DNA from: CAZJYI01 sp964550025
Lineage (GTDB): Bacteria; Verrucomicrobiota; Kiritimatiellia; UBA8416; CAYOBW01
Assembly: GCA_964550025.1 (NCBI GenBank)
Contig: CAZJYI010000092.1
Span: forward strand, 1-45,447
DNA length: 45,447 bases
Reading direction: 5' to 3'
Shown: positions 1 through 7,917 of the stretch, piece after piece
How positions within the stretch are numbered: the stretch's first letter is position 1
Layout of the letters: each line of letters begins with the position of its first letter
Notes under the pieces: model-generated
Seen by the model: the letters and a program-made list of their open reading frames with translations, nothing else
Databases searched by the model: none
Told to the model about the DNA's origin: nothing
Program-made: the position numbers and the translations under genes

Positions 1-84
1 CCCCGGCCCCTGCCCCCTGCCCCCTGCCCACTGCCCCCTGCCCCCTGCCCCCTGCCCCCTGCCCCCTGCCCACTGCCCCCTGCG
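1..84. repeat. CAG-phased heptamer tandem repeat (GC-rich version)
   Basis: About eleven consecutive 7-bp units reading CCCCTGC on the plus strand, some varied to CCACTGC, run from the window edge to the stop codon of the kinase gene. On the minus strand the units read GGGGCAG or TGGGCAG. This has the same seven-base phase of CAG as the AT-richer arrays at 6198 and 6850. The repeat is cut by the window edge, so its full size is unknown. No coding role is seen. Confidence 0.85.
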
Positions 85-2367
85 CTAGCTCCCCTGGCCG
101 GCGCTGGCCGCGGCGAGGAGAATGGCTTCGGCGCCGCGGGCGAACTGCGTGCGGCCATAGCGGCGGTGGTAGGCTTCAATCGCGGGGATGGCCTTCTCGC
201 CCAGCGCGCCCTTCTTCCGCACGGCCGCGAGCCACTGTGCGTGGTCGTAGTCGCCCAGCGGAATGCCCAGCTCGTAGAGAAGGTCACGCAACGCGTCCCT
301 GGCGGCCGCGTCATCGATATCTTCCTCGAGATCCGTCACGCGAAGCAGGAGGCGCTCGGTCAGAATGCAGTCCGTCTTCTTGAAATAGCGCCGCGCGTGG
401 GAATAGGCATTCGATCGGAGTGCCATGAGGCCCTTGACCAGAGCGGTGGATGGGCTTTCGCCGGTACCGAGCCGCATCAGCTTCTCGCGCGCCGACAGCT
501 CATCGAGCCCAAAACGGACTTCGCGCGTTCCCCGCCCGCCGGGCAGTTCCTCCACCCCCACGACGCTGTCGCCCTGCACGCCTCTGACGGTGACGGTTCG
601 ACGTCCCGTGACGAGGTCAACCGTCAACTGTTTGCCAACGGCATCCCCGAACGTCCTGAGGATAGCGCGTTCCGCCGCACGGACGTCCAGCAGCACACGG
701 CTGATGTCTCGCACCTCGCTCTGGCGCCTGACAAGGTGTTTTGTCGTGGCGCCTTGTCTCAGGGCATCCTCCGCGGCACCGGGTCCCGAGGCCACGAGCT
801 CGACCACGACGTCGTCGACCAGACCGCGCATACGCGCCGCCGCCAGAAGGGCAGGGTCGACCTTGCCGCCTTCCGCTAGCTCCCGTTCCCGTCTGCGCAT
901 CGCCTTGACCATCATCATTCGTCGCAAGCGCGTTTCCTGGGCGAGGGGGCCGGAATAGTCCTCGAGGATATCGGCCGCCTTGCCGAGTTCATCGTGTGCG
1001 ATCAGGTCGGCCGTGGCCTTGCGCAGACCATCGAAGACCTCCCGTGTCTTCTCCTCCAGTTCGGCCTGCAGCCTCTTCACTTCCGCCTCGGCCATGGCCT
1101 CGTAGCGCGTACCGCCGGCATCCCGCGCCACGCGTGTGAAGTTGCGAATTGCCTCGCCGTACTTCCCCGGGTTGTTGGCCTCCCAGGTCTTGGCGGCCTG
1201 GAACATACGGGCCGCATCGCCTTCGTCGGGTCCCTCAACGGGCGGTTTGGTCACGGGGGGTGTATCGTTCCCGTCGGGCGGGACGACTGTCCGATGCGAA
1301 TCGCCACCGGGAGGTTGGGGAGACGGCCCGTTCGCGTGGTTTCTGCTCGCAATCAACAGTGCAACGGCGGCGGCGGCGAACAGCGCGGCGGCAACCAGCG
1401 GAACGACGATACGGACAGGATTGGGCTTGGCGGGCACCTTCTTGTGCGGCGGTTTCAGAGCGCGGACGTAGCTCGAACGCGTGCGTTTGCGGCTACGTTC
1501 CATCGTGCTGTGGCCCTGCTCGGTGAGGTGCCCCTTTGGCGAGAGGCCCGCCTTTACGCGCTCGATGTCCTTGCGCACCTTGGCCCAGTTGCTGTAGCGG
1601 TTCTCCTTGTCCTTCGCCAGCATCTTCTCCAGCAGCCAGCACAACGGCAGGGAAACCTGCGGATTGACGTCCATGGCATCCGGAACGGTGTGGGTGATCT
1701 GCAGTTCCATGACCTGCTCTTCCGGGTCGTTCTGGAACATCATGCGCCCGGTCACAAGCTGGTAGAGCGACGCGCCCAGCGAGTAGATGTCAGCCCGGAA
1801 ATCGAGGTCCGGTTCTCCCGTCGCCTGTTCGGGTGAAATGTAGGCGGGGGTACCCATGATGTCCTCGGCCCGGTCCTCCGCGCTCATCGCGCTGATGGTG
1901 CGCGCCAATCCCAGGTCGGCCACCTTCACCGACCCGTCGGCATCCACGATGACGTTGTCGGGTTTGATGTCGCAGTGGATAATGCCGGCGGTTTCCCACG
2001 CGTACTGGAGGGCATCCGCCACGCATTCGGCCACGAGCAGCGCATCCTTCTCGGGAAGCACCCCCTTTCGGCGCAACCAGTCGCCGACCGTGTAGCCCGC
2101 GACATACTCCATCACGAAGTAGTAGATGCCGTCCTGCACGTTGGCATCGTAGACCTGCACGATGCCCGGATGCTTCAACCGGGCCGCCGCCTGCGCCTCT
2201 TTCTGGAAGCGCTGGACGTCGGCCGGGTCCGCCGCGAGCTGCGAGGAGAGGATCTTGATGGCAACCGTTCGGTCGAGCGTAACCTGGCGCGCCTTCCAGA
2301 CAGTGGCCATCCCCCCGGCGCCGATGCGCTCGATGACCTCGAAACCGCCTATGTTGAACTCGCTCAT
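85..2367 (-). CDS. Transmembrane Ser/Thr protein kinase (PknB-like) with long extracytoplasmic domain
   Basis: The N-terminal 270 residues form a Hanks-type kinase: glycine loop GAGGMATVWKA (16-26), VAIK lysine K38, alpha-C glutamate near E57, catalytic loop HCDIKPDN with D133, DLG metal-binding D151 and the activation-segment end TPAYISPEQ (173-181). The HRD arginine is replaced by cysteine and DFG reads DLG, so regulation by activation-loop phosphorylation may differ. A basic, proline-containing linker leads to one membrane segment at about 319-341. A charged, helix-rich domain of about 420 residues with no recognised fold follows, probably outside the membrane. Its ATG overlaps the stop of the upstream cysteine-rich gene (ATGA, 4 bp), implying translational coupling. 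It diverges from the pilus operon, whose CpaF carries an FHA domain, so a signalling link is plausible but unproven. Confidence 0.93.
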   Translation of the reverse strand: MSEFNIGGFEVIERIGAGGMATVWKARQVTLDRTVAIKILSSQLAADPADVQRFQKEAQAAARLKHPGIVQVYDANVQDGIYYFVMEYVAGYTVGDWLRRKGVLPEKDALLVAECVADALQYAWETAGIIHCDIKPDNVIVDADGSVKVADLGLARTISAMSAEDRAEDIMGTPAYISPEQATGEPDLDFRADIYSLGASLYQLVTGRMMFQNDPEEQVMELQITHTVPDAMDVNPQVSLPLCWLLEKMLAKDKENRYSNWAKVRKDIERVKAGLSPKGHLTEQGHSTMERSRKRTRSSYVRALKPPHKKVPAKPNPVRIVVPLVAAALFAAAAVALLIASRNHANGPSPQPPGGDSHRTVVPPDGNDTPPVTKPPVEGPDEGDAARMFQAAKTWEANNPGKYGEAIRNFTRVARDAGGTRYEAMAEAEVKRLQAELEEKTREVFDGLRKATADLIAHDELGKAADILEDYSGPLAQETRLRRMMMVKAMRRRERELAEGGKVDPALLAAARMRGLVDDVVVELVASGPGAAEDALRQGATTKHLVRRQSEVRDISRVLLDVRAAERAILRTFGDAVGKQLTVDLVTGRRTVTVRGVQGDSVVGVEELPGGRGTREVRFGLDELSAREKLMRLGTGESPSTALVKGLMALRSNAYSHARRYFKKTDCILTERLLLRVTDLEEDIDDAAARDALRDLLYELGIPLGDYDHAQWLAAVRKKGALGEKAIPAIEAYHRRYGRTQFARGAEAILLAAASAGQGS

Positions 2368-3512
2368 CGTTTCTTGCCGTCACCGCTGCACGATGAGCAG
2401 AGCGACATGCCCTTCCCGCCACACGTGGAACAGGTTTCGTCTCTGTAGTTGCCGCTGCCGTTGCACCGCTTGCACGCGGCGAGGCCCTGCCCGCCGCACT
2501 TGGTACAGAGTTCCCGCTCCCCCGTCCCGCCACACTCCTCGCAGAGAATGCTCCCCCTCCCGACGCATTCCCCGCATGCGACGAAGCCTCTCCCACGGCA
2601 TTCCGTGCACTTCTGGGTACGCGTCACGGTAGCCTTGACGAGCGACCCTTCCTTGACGATACGAACCATGCCGTTCTCGCACCCGTCGTAGGGGCACTTC
2701 ACCCGCGCCATTGCCTTGCATTCTTCGCAGTCCTCGCGCCCCACGCCCAGGCACTCCGGGCAGGGCGAAGGGCATGCGCGCTTGAGCTGAACGTTCTGGC
2801 GGATGGATAGACTCTCTTCGATGTCCCCCGGCACCCACGCACCGCCGATGGGAACGAACTTCTTTCCCTGCTGGAGCGTGCTGTAGCGGTTCATGGCCCG
2901 GCCGATGTTGAACTTGCGGTCACTGACGGTGCCGGCCCCCCTGACGAACCCCGTGCCCTTGCACTGCCCGCAGGCCCTGCCCGGCACATCCCGGAAGTCC
3001 ACCCGCCCGTCAAGCCCGAGCATGCGCGCCTGGCTCTTGCCCGTACCGGCACAGGCCGGGCAGCGCCGTTTGACGGAGGCCCCCAGCGAGTCGCACCGGG
3101 TCAGCAATTTGACGACCTCTTCAGACCGCTTGCTGGGCATGCGCGGATCGGTCAGCAGGTCCAAAGCGGCGGAGTTGCGCAGAAGGAGGCGTCCAATCTC
3201 CACATTCCCCCGGCTGAGCTGTTCCTTTGCCATCGCCACCTCCCGGTCGACGATGCGCGGATTGAGGTATCCCTTCTCGTCGAGGTTCGCCGCGTCCTGC
3301 CGCGGCGACGGGTCGGGTTCGGGCTCGGGTGTTTCCGGCCGAGAGGGCCGTGCCCCGGGCAGATCGCCGCGGCAGTGCGTGCAGGCCGTAAGCACGGAGT
3401 CGTTTTCGTAGCCGCATTTCGGGCAGATCACGAATCCCGCGACGGCGAGGGACACTGCCAGCGGCAACAGGCAGGCGAGGATGCATTTTCGGAGCAAACC
3501 GGCGCTATTCAT
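2364..3512 (-). CDS. Cysteine-rich DnaJ-type zinc-finger protein with N-terminal hydrophobic segment
   Basis: The protein starts with a signal or anchor segment (about residues 5-27), followed at once by a zinc ribbon (CPKCGYEN, then CTHCRG). A charged region follows, then roughly eleven CxxCxGxG-like motifs (CPACAGTG, CGQCKGTG, CPECLGVG, CTECRGRG, CGECVGRG, CEECGGTG, CTKCGGQG, CKRCNGSG, CSTCGGKG, CSSCSGDG). The last eight or so are packed into about 130 residues. DnaJ itself has four such motifs and here there is no J domain, so this is not a DnaJ orthologue. A structural zinc or protein-binding role is likely. The ATG at 3512 is used; a TTG at 3518 would add two residues. The stop overlaps the kinase start, so the two genes are probably co-expressed and work together. 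Confidence 0.88.
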   Translation of the reverse strand: MNSAGLLRKCILACLLPLAVSLAVAGFVICPKCGYENDSVLTACTHCRGDLPGARPSRPETPEPEPDPSPRQDAANLDEKGYLNPRIVDREVAMAKEQLSRGNVEIGRLLLRNSAALDLLTDPRMPSKRSEEVVKLLTRCDSLGASVKRRCPACAGTGKSQARMLGLDGRVDFRDVPGRACGQCKGTGFVRGAGTVSDRKFNIGRAMNRYSTLQQGKKFVPIGGAWVPGDIEESLSIRQNVQLKRACPSPCPECLGVGREDCEECKAMARVKCPYDGCENGMVRIVKEGSLVKATVTRTQKCTECRGRGFVACGECVGRGSILCEECGGTGERELCTKCGGQGLAACKRCNGSGNYRDETCSTCGGKGMSLCSSCSGDGKKR

Positions 3513-3600
3513 CGGCAATATTCCTGGGCATGAAACGTTGAGTTATTGTGATGATAGCTATTTACACGGCAGCGTCAAGGTGCTATCGTTGTTTCAGGAT
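3513..3600. promoter_or_regulatory. Divergent intergenic region between kinase pair and pilus operon
   Basis: This short AT-richer stretch separates the minus-strand kinase pair from the plus-strand pilin genes and must hold promoters for both directions. The stretch TTGAGT (3538) followed 17 bases later by TTTACA (3561) is a possible weak plus-strand promoter. I cannot assign the minus-strand promoter with confidence. Confidence 0.35.
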
Positions 3601-3798
3601 ATGGAGAAGCCCGGTAAAGGTACGGCGATTCGCATGAGAAGGCACTTCCGCCGCACCCGGCGGGGACAGACCTCCGTCGAGTATCTTATCACGGCGGGCA
3701 TGCTGATTGCGTCGATCGCCATCCTGGCGGTGTTCCTGTACACTTTCAAGGAGTACGGAGGGCGCGTGCTTGACCTGGTGTCTTCCGAATATCCGTAA
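3601..3798 (+). CDS. Flp/Tad-type small pilin-like protein
   Basis: This small protein of 65 residues has a basic leader ending in RRG, then QTSVEYLITAG and a hydrophobic segment of about 20 residues. That is the class III (Flp type) prepilin signature: cleavage after Gly, with Glu at position +5 of the mature protein. Mature length is about 45 residues, in the Flp range. Two in-frame ATGs fit, 3601 and 3634; the first has AGGAT close upstream, and the second gives the usual short leader. It sits 48 bp before a second pilin gene. Having two pilins of different sequence suggests major and minor subunits. Confidence 0.8.
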   Translation: MEKPGKGTAIRMRRHFRRTRRGQTSVEYLITAGMLIASIAILAVFLYTFKEYGGRVLDLVSSEYP

Positions 3799-3846
3799 CG
3801 CGGCAAGCTTGCAGGTTGGACCCAACAACAAGGAGGAACAGTCCAG

Positions 3847-4083
3847 ATGAAGAAGGTCACCAATCGCAAGAGTGGTCAGACGATGGTTGAGTACATCATC
3901 ATCGTCGTCATCATTGCCATCGCTGCAATCGCCATTTTCGGCGTCTTCAGCGATACCATTCGCGCCAAGCTTGGCGGCGCGGTCGAAGAGCTCGGGGGCG
4001 ATTCCAGCGCGAAGGACGATGCCCTCTCAACCGACGCTCACGACTGGCTGAAGCAGCTTGACGAGGATGGCGCCGGCAACTAA
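3847..4083 (+). CDS. flp: Flp family type IVb pilin, probable major subunit
   Basis: A 78-residue protein has the short leader MKKVTNRKSG, then QTMVEYIIIVVIIAIAAIAI, a textbook Flp prepilin with cleavage after Gly10, Glu at +5 and a Tyr next to it. An acidic tail of about 45 residues follows. A strong ribosome binding site, AAGGAGG, lies 11 bases before the ATG, the strongest in the operon, which fits a highly expressed structural subunit. Export and polymerisation would use CpaF, TadB and TadC encoded downstream. The prepilin peptidase that would process it is not in this window. Confidence 0.92.
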   Translation: MKKVTNRKSGQTMVEYIIIVVIIAIAAIAIFGVFSDTIRAKLGGAVEELGGDSSAKDDALSTDAHDWLKQLDEDGAGN

Positions 4084-4088
4084 GCGCC

Positions 4089-4793
4089 ATGCGCACGACC
4101 TCGGGCAGATGCGCCCCGCTCTGCCGGTTGCCCGCGCTCGGGCAAGCCTACGGCAGACATGGGAGCGTCCGAACGGCCCGAGACATCGGGCCCAGAGGGA
4201 AATCGGGCCAATCCCTGATTGAATCGTGCATTGCGATCGGGCTGATCTGCCTGATCTTCATGGGACTCCTTCAAATCTCCCAGCTGTTCGCCGCCCGGGA
4301 GATCCTTCATCATGCCGCGGCCCGCGGCGCCCGCTGCAAGACGGTCGGCTTCAACCGGTGGATGGTCACGAAATCCGTCCGTGTGGCCTCGATCCCCAAT
4401 GCGGGGCGCCTCACGACTCCCGACTTCGAGAACAACGATGCCGTCCTCCAGGATATGGTGACTTCGCTGCGCCCCGGTGAATTGTGGGACGAGGTGCTCG
4501 AAAACGCCGAACCTTCATCACAGCAGTATTACCTGGAGAGCGGCCGGATCCCGGACTACATGTTCAGCCACAACAGGGCCCGGGCCGGCCACGTTCTCGA
4601 CTACGAGCACTGGGACAGCATCGACAAGACCGTTCGCGATGACTACGACCAGATCCGCGTCACGACGGAGCAGGAGTATCCTTTGTGGGTGCCCTTGAGA
4701 GCCACATTCTACGCGAGGAGCAACGCAACCCTGCGGGGGGAGGCCGAAATTGAAAACCACTATTCGCTCTATCTGGACGACAGGAACTGGTAA
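4089..4793 (+). CDS. TadE-like pseudopilin
   Basis: About 40 residues of arginine-rich leader precede a class III-type cleavage motif (KSG, then QSLIESCIAIGLICLIFMGL), followed by one hydrophobic segment and a mixed globular domain that ends near YLDDRNW. TadE proteins are minor pseudopilins of Tad systems, and the single membrane segment plus the motif at this operon position support that. The leader is long for a prepilin, so the true start could lie further in, although no in-frame ATG is closer. It begins 5 bp after the Flp stop and overlaps the next gene by 44 bp. Confidence 0.8.
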   Translation: MRTTSGRCAPLCRLPALGQAYGRHGSVRTARDIGPRGKSGQSLIESCIAIGLICLIFMGLLQISQLFAAREILHHAAARGARCKTVGFNRWMVTKSVRVASIPNAGRLTTPDFENNDAVLQDMVTSLRPGELWDEVLENAEPSSQQYYLESGRIPDYMFSHNRARAGHVLDYEHWDSIDKTVRDDYDQIRVTTEQEYPLWVPLRATFYARSNATLRGEAEIENHYSLYLDDRNW

Positions 4794-6198
4794 GAAGCGC
4801 GCGGGCCAGACCGTGGTGTTTTTTCTCATGGTTCTCGTCATCCTGACGTTTATCGTCATCTGGAACTTCGACCTGCACAAGATCCTGCATGTCAAGTCCG
4901 TGGCCCAGAACGGCGGCGACGCGGCGGCCCTGATGGCCTGTCGCTGGCAGGGCATCACGCTCAACATGATCGGCGACCTCAACGTGATGCACGCACTGGC
5001 GTTGAGCGCGGGAGACGAGGAAACCCAGGTTGCCATTACGAATATTCAGGCCAGGTTGTGTTTCGTGGGGCCCATGATCGGCTTCATGGCCTCGCAGCAG
5101 GCGGCCAAGAACAACGGAGTCTACCGCAATCCGGAGTTCGACGATCACCTGCGCGAGCATGCCGATATGGTGCGGAACGACTATCCCCGGGAAACCGGTC
5201 AGGACGGTGAGATGCTGTTCCCCGAGCCGTACGAAGGGTGCTGGGAGGAGTACGCCAACATGCTGGACCTCATCGCCGACGAAGGGGTGGCGGCCGGTCC
5301 GGAGAACGCCCATTTCTACGGTGACCATACCGGCGGTCACGTTCTTCTCAACATCGGCTTCTACGAGGCAATCGCCTCCATGAACTGGTGCTGGTTCTAC
5401 AACAATGCGCCCGGTCTTCTCGAGAGCTACCGCAATTTCTTCCCCTGCTGGTGGTCCGAACTGCCCCCGATCCCGCGTGTGAAACCGACCAACAGCGAAA
5501 TCTACGGGCTCGGCTTGACCAAGTTCACGACGCGAATGGAGGACCTTGTGGATTTCGAGACCGTGTCCGGCCTTGCCAGGGGCCGCGATCTCGGCTCCGG
5601 CCTCACCACCAACGGCATGCAGACCCGCGCAACATGGTACTGCTACGGCGGAGGCTGGGGGGACTGGGATAGGATCGACCCCTTCGGGGAAGACCCGTTC
5701 CCCGTTTCCGGCCCCGTTCGCGACGAATACAACTACGCGGGGGCGGATGCCGCCGTACGCGTAGAAACCCGTACGGACCGGCTGACACCCGGTGCCCGCG
5801 GCGTGGCCGTCACCAACAAGATCACATGGTCCGCGGCGGCCAAGCCGTTCGGACACCTGGGCGAAAACGAACGGCCCACGAGCTTCGGCATCGTCCTCCC
5901 GGCGTTCCACGACGTGCGCCTGATCCCGATCGACGCTGCGTCCGGATCTGGCGGCGGGGGTTACAATCTGGATTGGCGAAAGCACATCGAAGACCACCTG
6001 CCGCTGTACTACGAAAACGGTCCCGGCGGGTTGCCGTCCTGCTACTACTGCAGCCAATTGGGAACGTGGGAAAACCCGTCGTTCAGGCAGGCCGGCATAG
6101 ACTGGCTCGCGAAGTACAGCTACAAGTGCATCGTCCGCGGCGGCGGCGGGGGTGGAGGCGGCGGGGGCCGTGGCGGAGGCAGTAGGAGAGGTCATTAG
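4750..6198 (+). CDS. TadG/TadE-like pilus-assembly protein with glycine tail
   Basis: The 482-residue protein opens with MKTTIRSIWTTGTGKKRAGQ, then a hydrophobic helix (TVVFFLMVLVILTFIVIW), as in TadG-type pseudopilins. The rest is a large tryptophan- and tyrosine-rich extracytoplasmic region. The only start that keeps the membrane segment is TTG at 4750, inside the preceding gene, so there is a 44-bp overlap and probable coupling. The last 20 residues are an unusual run, mostly glycine with a few arginines, ending RRGH. That tail could be a flexible linker or the result of repeat expansion at a GGC tract. I do not recognise a catalytic domain. Confidence 0.78.
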   Translation: MKTTIRSIWTTGTGKKRAGQTVVFFLMVLVILTFIVIWNFDLHKILHVKSVAQNGGDAAALMACRWQGITLNMIGDLNVMHALALSAGDEETQVAITNIQARLCFVGPMIGFMASQQAAKNNGVYRNPEFDDHLREHADMVRNDYPRETGQDGEMLFPEPYEGCWEEYANMLDLIADEGVAAGPENAHFYGDHTGGHVLLNIGFYEAIASMNWCWFYNNAPGLLESYRNFFPCWWSELPPIPRVKPTNSEIYGLGLTKFTTRMEDLVDFETVSGLARGRDLGSGLTTNGMQTRATWYCYGGGWGDWDRIDPFGEDPFPVSGPVRDEYNYAGADAAVRVETRTDRLTPGARGVAVTNKITWSAAAKPFGHLGENERPTSFGIVLPAFHDVRLIPIDAASGSGGGGYNLDWRKHIEDHLPLYYENGPGGLPSCYYCSQLGTWENPSFRQAGIDWLAKYSYKCIVRGGGGGGGGGGRGGGSRRGH

Positions 6199-6302
6199 CA
6201 GTGGCCAGTTATCAGTGAGCAGTTATCAGTTATCAGTTATCAGTGAGCAGTGGGCAGTGGACGGCCCACACTGATGACTGATCACCGATGACTGATAACT
6301 TG
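6198..6302. repeat. CAG-phased heptamer array with inverted arms
   Basis: Heptads CAGTTAT, CAGTGAG, CAGTGGG and CAGTGGA run head to tail from about 6205 to 6262. After a short spacer the complementary heptads (ATGACTG, ATCACCG, ATGACTG, ATAACTT) run to 6302. The arms could pair into a long imperfect hairpin. The array fills the whole gap between two pseudopilin genes. Similar short tandem heptamers are known in cyanobacteria and other genomes; their function is unknown. Confidence 0.85.
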
Positions 6303-6319
6303 AATCGGGGACGATAGCG

Positions 6320-6847
6320 ATGAAGACAGCGGCAAAGCGGAAGCAGGGGCAGGCCATGATCGAACTGATCATCGGGCTTGTTGCAGTGCTCGTCCTCGTC
6401 TCGGGACTGCTCCAGGTGGCCTCACTCACGAAGAACCACACGGACGCCATGGTTGAGGCCCGCGGCGAGGCCGGGCGCAAGGCGGTGGACCTCTTCGGCG
6501 GCGCCGAAAGCGGCGACTACATAAAGGACTGGGAAGCCGGCGCCGACGGAAAACGTTATACGCGCGATGACGACTTCACCGGCGGAAGCCGGGGCGCGTT
6601 CGTCGGGACCATCGTCGACAAGGCCGGCAGATCACAGGAAGACTGGGACATCATCACGCGCACACCGCACAAGGGCATGGCGGAGCTGCGGTCGGGCGCC
6701 GAGCCCACGGAGACCTTCGGGCTTCTCCACGGCGAGGCCAGGCGCGACGTCGTGTTGCTTCCGGCCGTTCGCTCGCTGCTGTACCGAGCCGACAGCATAG
6801 ACGTCGAATCGGAAGCGTGGATGACGTGGTGCACGGGGATTTACTAG
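6320..6847 (+). CDS. TadE-like pseudopilin
   Basis: The leader MKTAAKRKQG is followed by QAMIELIIGLVAVLVLVSGL, giving a class III prepilin-type cleavage site (Gly then Gln, with Glu at +5) and a single membrane helix. The 130-residue soluble remainder ends in an aromatic tail (WMTWCTGIY). Length and layout match TadE. The start is supported by GGGGA 8 bases upstream. The gene is isolated between two heptamer-repeat arrays, unlike the tightly packed genes around it. Confidence 0.85.
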   Translation: MKTAAKRKQGQAMIELIIGLVAVLVLVSGLLQVASLTKNHTDAMVEARGEAGRKAVDLFGGAESGDYIKDWEAGADGKRYTRDDDFTGGSRGAFVGTIVDKAGRSQEDWDIITRTPHKGMAELRSGAEPTETFGLLHGEARRDVVLLPAVRSLLYRADSIDVESEAWMTWCTGIY

Positions 6848-6849
6848 GG

Positions 6850-7045
6850 TGATCAGTGATCAGTCATCAGTGATCAGTGATCAGTCGTTAGAGGTCGTTG
6901 ACCTGTCATCAGTGGTCCTTCGCCGCCTACCCCACCCCTTCTTGGGAATGCCGCCAGCCGTTACGCACCGGCAACCGATCACCGATCACTGACGACTGAC
7001 AGCAGACAACGGATCACTGATAACTGATAACTGATAACTGATAAC
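6850..7045. repeat. Second CAG-phased heptamer array with inverted arms
   Basis: Direct heptads of the type CAGTGAT or CAGTCAT occupy about 6854-6889. A non-repeated core of about 85 bp follows, then complementary heptads (ACTGATA repeated, ACTGACG) from about 6972 to 7045. The design is the same as at 6198: outward arms that are reverse complements. It fills the gap up to the next start codon, so it is probably transcribed with the pilus operon. No ORF is credible inside it. Confidence 0.85.
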
Positions 7046-7064
7046 CGGCAACCAGCCGCATGCT

Positions 7065-7799
7065 ATGACAAGAAGACGACACATTGCGCTCCGGACGGCC
7101 CTGCTACTCCTAGCTGTCGTCACCGTCACCCAGGCCCGCGTGTTCTGGCGCTGGGGATCGGCTGCCGACAGCGACCGCGCGCTGGAGGCGGCCGGAGGGA
7201 AGCTGGCCTACCGGGCCGAGGTCAACGTCAACGGCGGCCAGGGAAGCTTGAGCGTATTTGCTTTTGACAGCCTGATCAACGACGTCAAGCGCGAGCTGGG
7301 GCGGGCTTTCGGCACGACATTCACCGGCACGGGCGCCACGATGGCCATGGCGACGGTACAGAAGAGCGGCCACGTGGTCCGGTTGATTGCCATCCAGCTT
7401 GGGGACCGCTTTCAGACGCTGGTGATGAAATTCGACCAGACTGCCGCCGAGCACAAGAAGACCGGAGACCGCCCCAGAGAGCACCTGATGAGCGAATTGC
7501 CGGCCTATCCCGGGAGCCAGCCGGCTTTCTACGCCGCCAACGAGGACACCAAGACGGGGCTGGCCGTCTCCGAAGCCGCCGCCGGGAGCCCGGATGACGT
7601 CCAACGCTACTACGCGAGCCACCTGGAGTCCGAGGGCTGGCAACGCCAGGCTCCCGCCGACGCGCCCCCCGGCCAGGCGCTCTCCTCCATGCGCATCTAC
7701 CAACGGGGGCCGCGGATCTGCTGCGTACACGCGATCCAATCGCCCGAAACCGGCCGCACACGCATTACATTGTTGCACAAACGCCACGAAGTGAAGTAA
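7065..7799 (+). CDS. Secreted protein of unknown function in the Tad operon
   Basis: An N-terminal arginine-rich start and hydrophobic stretch (LRTALLLLAVVTVTQA) look like a signal peptide. The mature part of about 215 residues contains two halves: residues 35-135 of mixed beta character and residues 145-244 with the pattern LPAYPGS, then YYASHLESEGW, common in small extracytoplasmic domains that pair a chain-length-limited segment with a C-terminal strand. I do not recognise the family. It begins directly after a repeat array and ends 19 bp before CpaB, so it probably belongs to pilus biogenesis. Confidence 0.75.
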   Translation: MTRRRHIALRTALLLLAVVTVTQARVFWRWGSAADSDRALEAAGGKLAYRAEVNVNGGQGSLSVFAFDSLINDVKRELGRAFGTTFTGTGATMAMATVQKSGHVVRLIAIQLGDRFQTLVMKFDQTAAEHKKTGDRPREHLMSELPAYPGSQPAFYAANEDTKTGLAVSEAAAGSPDDVQRYYASHLESEGWQRQAPADAPPGQALSSMRIYQRGPRICCVHAIQSPETGRTRITLLHKRHEVK

Positions 7800-7803
7800 T
7801 CAA

Positions 7804-7917
7804 GAGGCAGCCGCGCGTATGAAACACAAGATCATACCGGAGGCAGCCGCAGGCAGAAAAAAGCGTCTAACTCTGACACACGGGACGGCCAAAGGCATGA
7901 AACAGAAGATCATACCG
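7804..7917 (+). repeat. Duplicated translation-start segment at the cpaB 5-prime end
   Basis: GAGGCAGCCGC occurs at 7804-7814 and again at 7840-7850. ATGAAACACAAGATCATACC at 7819 recurs with one change at 7897 (ATGAAACAGAAGATCATACC). The region therefore looks like a partial tandem duplication of the start region, leaving two in-frame start codons 78 bp apart. Confidence 0.7.

Noticed and set aside
4660..6195. Minus-strand open frame of 511 codons
   Set aside because: It mirrors the TadG-like gene. Its residues are arginine-, proline- and valine-rich with no motif, signal or operon fit. Long antisense frames are expected at this GC content.
6198..7045. CRISPR-like repeats
   Set aside because: Units are 7 bp, contiguous and variable. 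There are no spacers of regular length and no cas genes.
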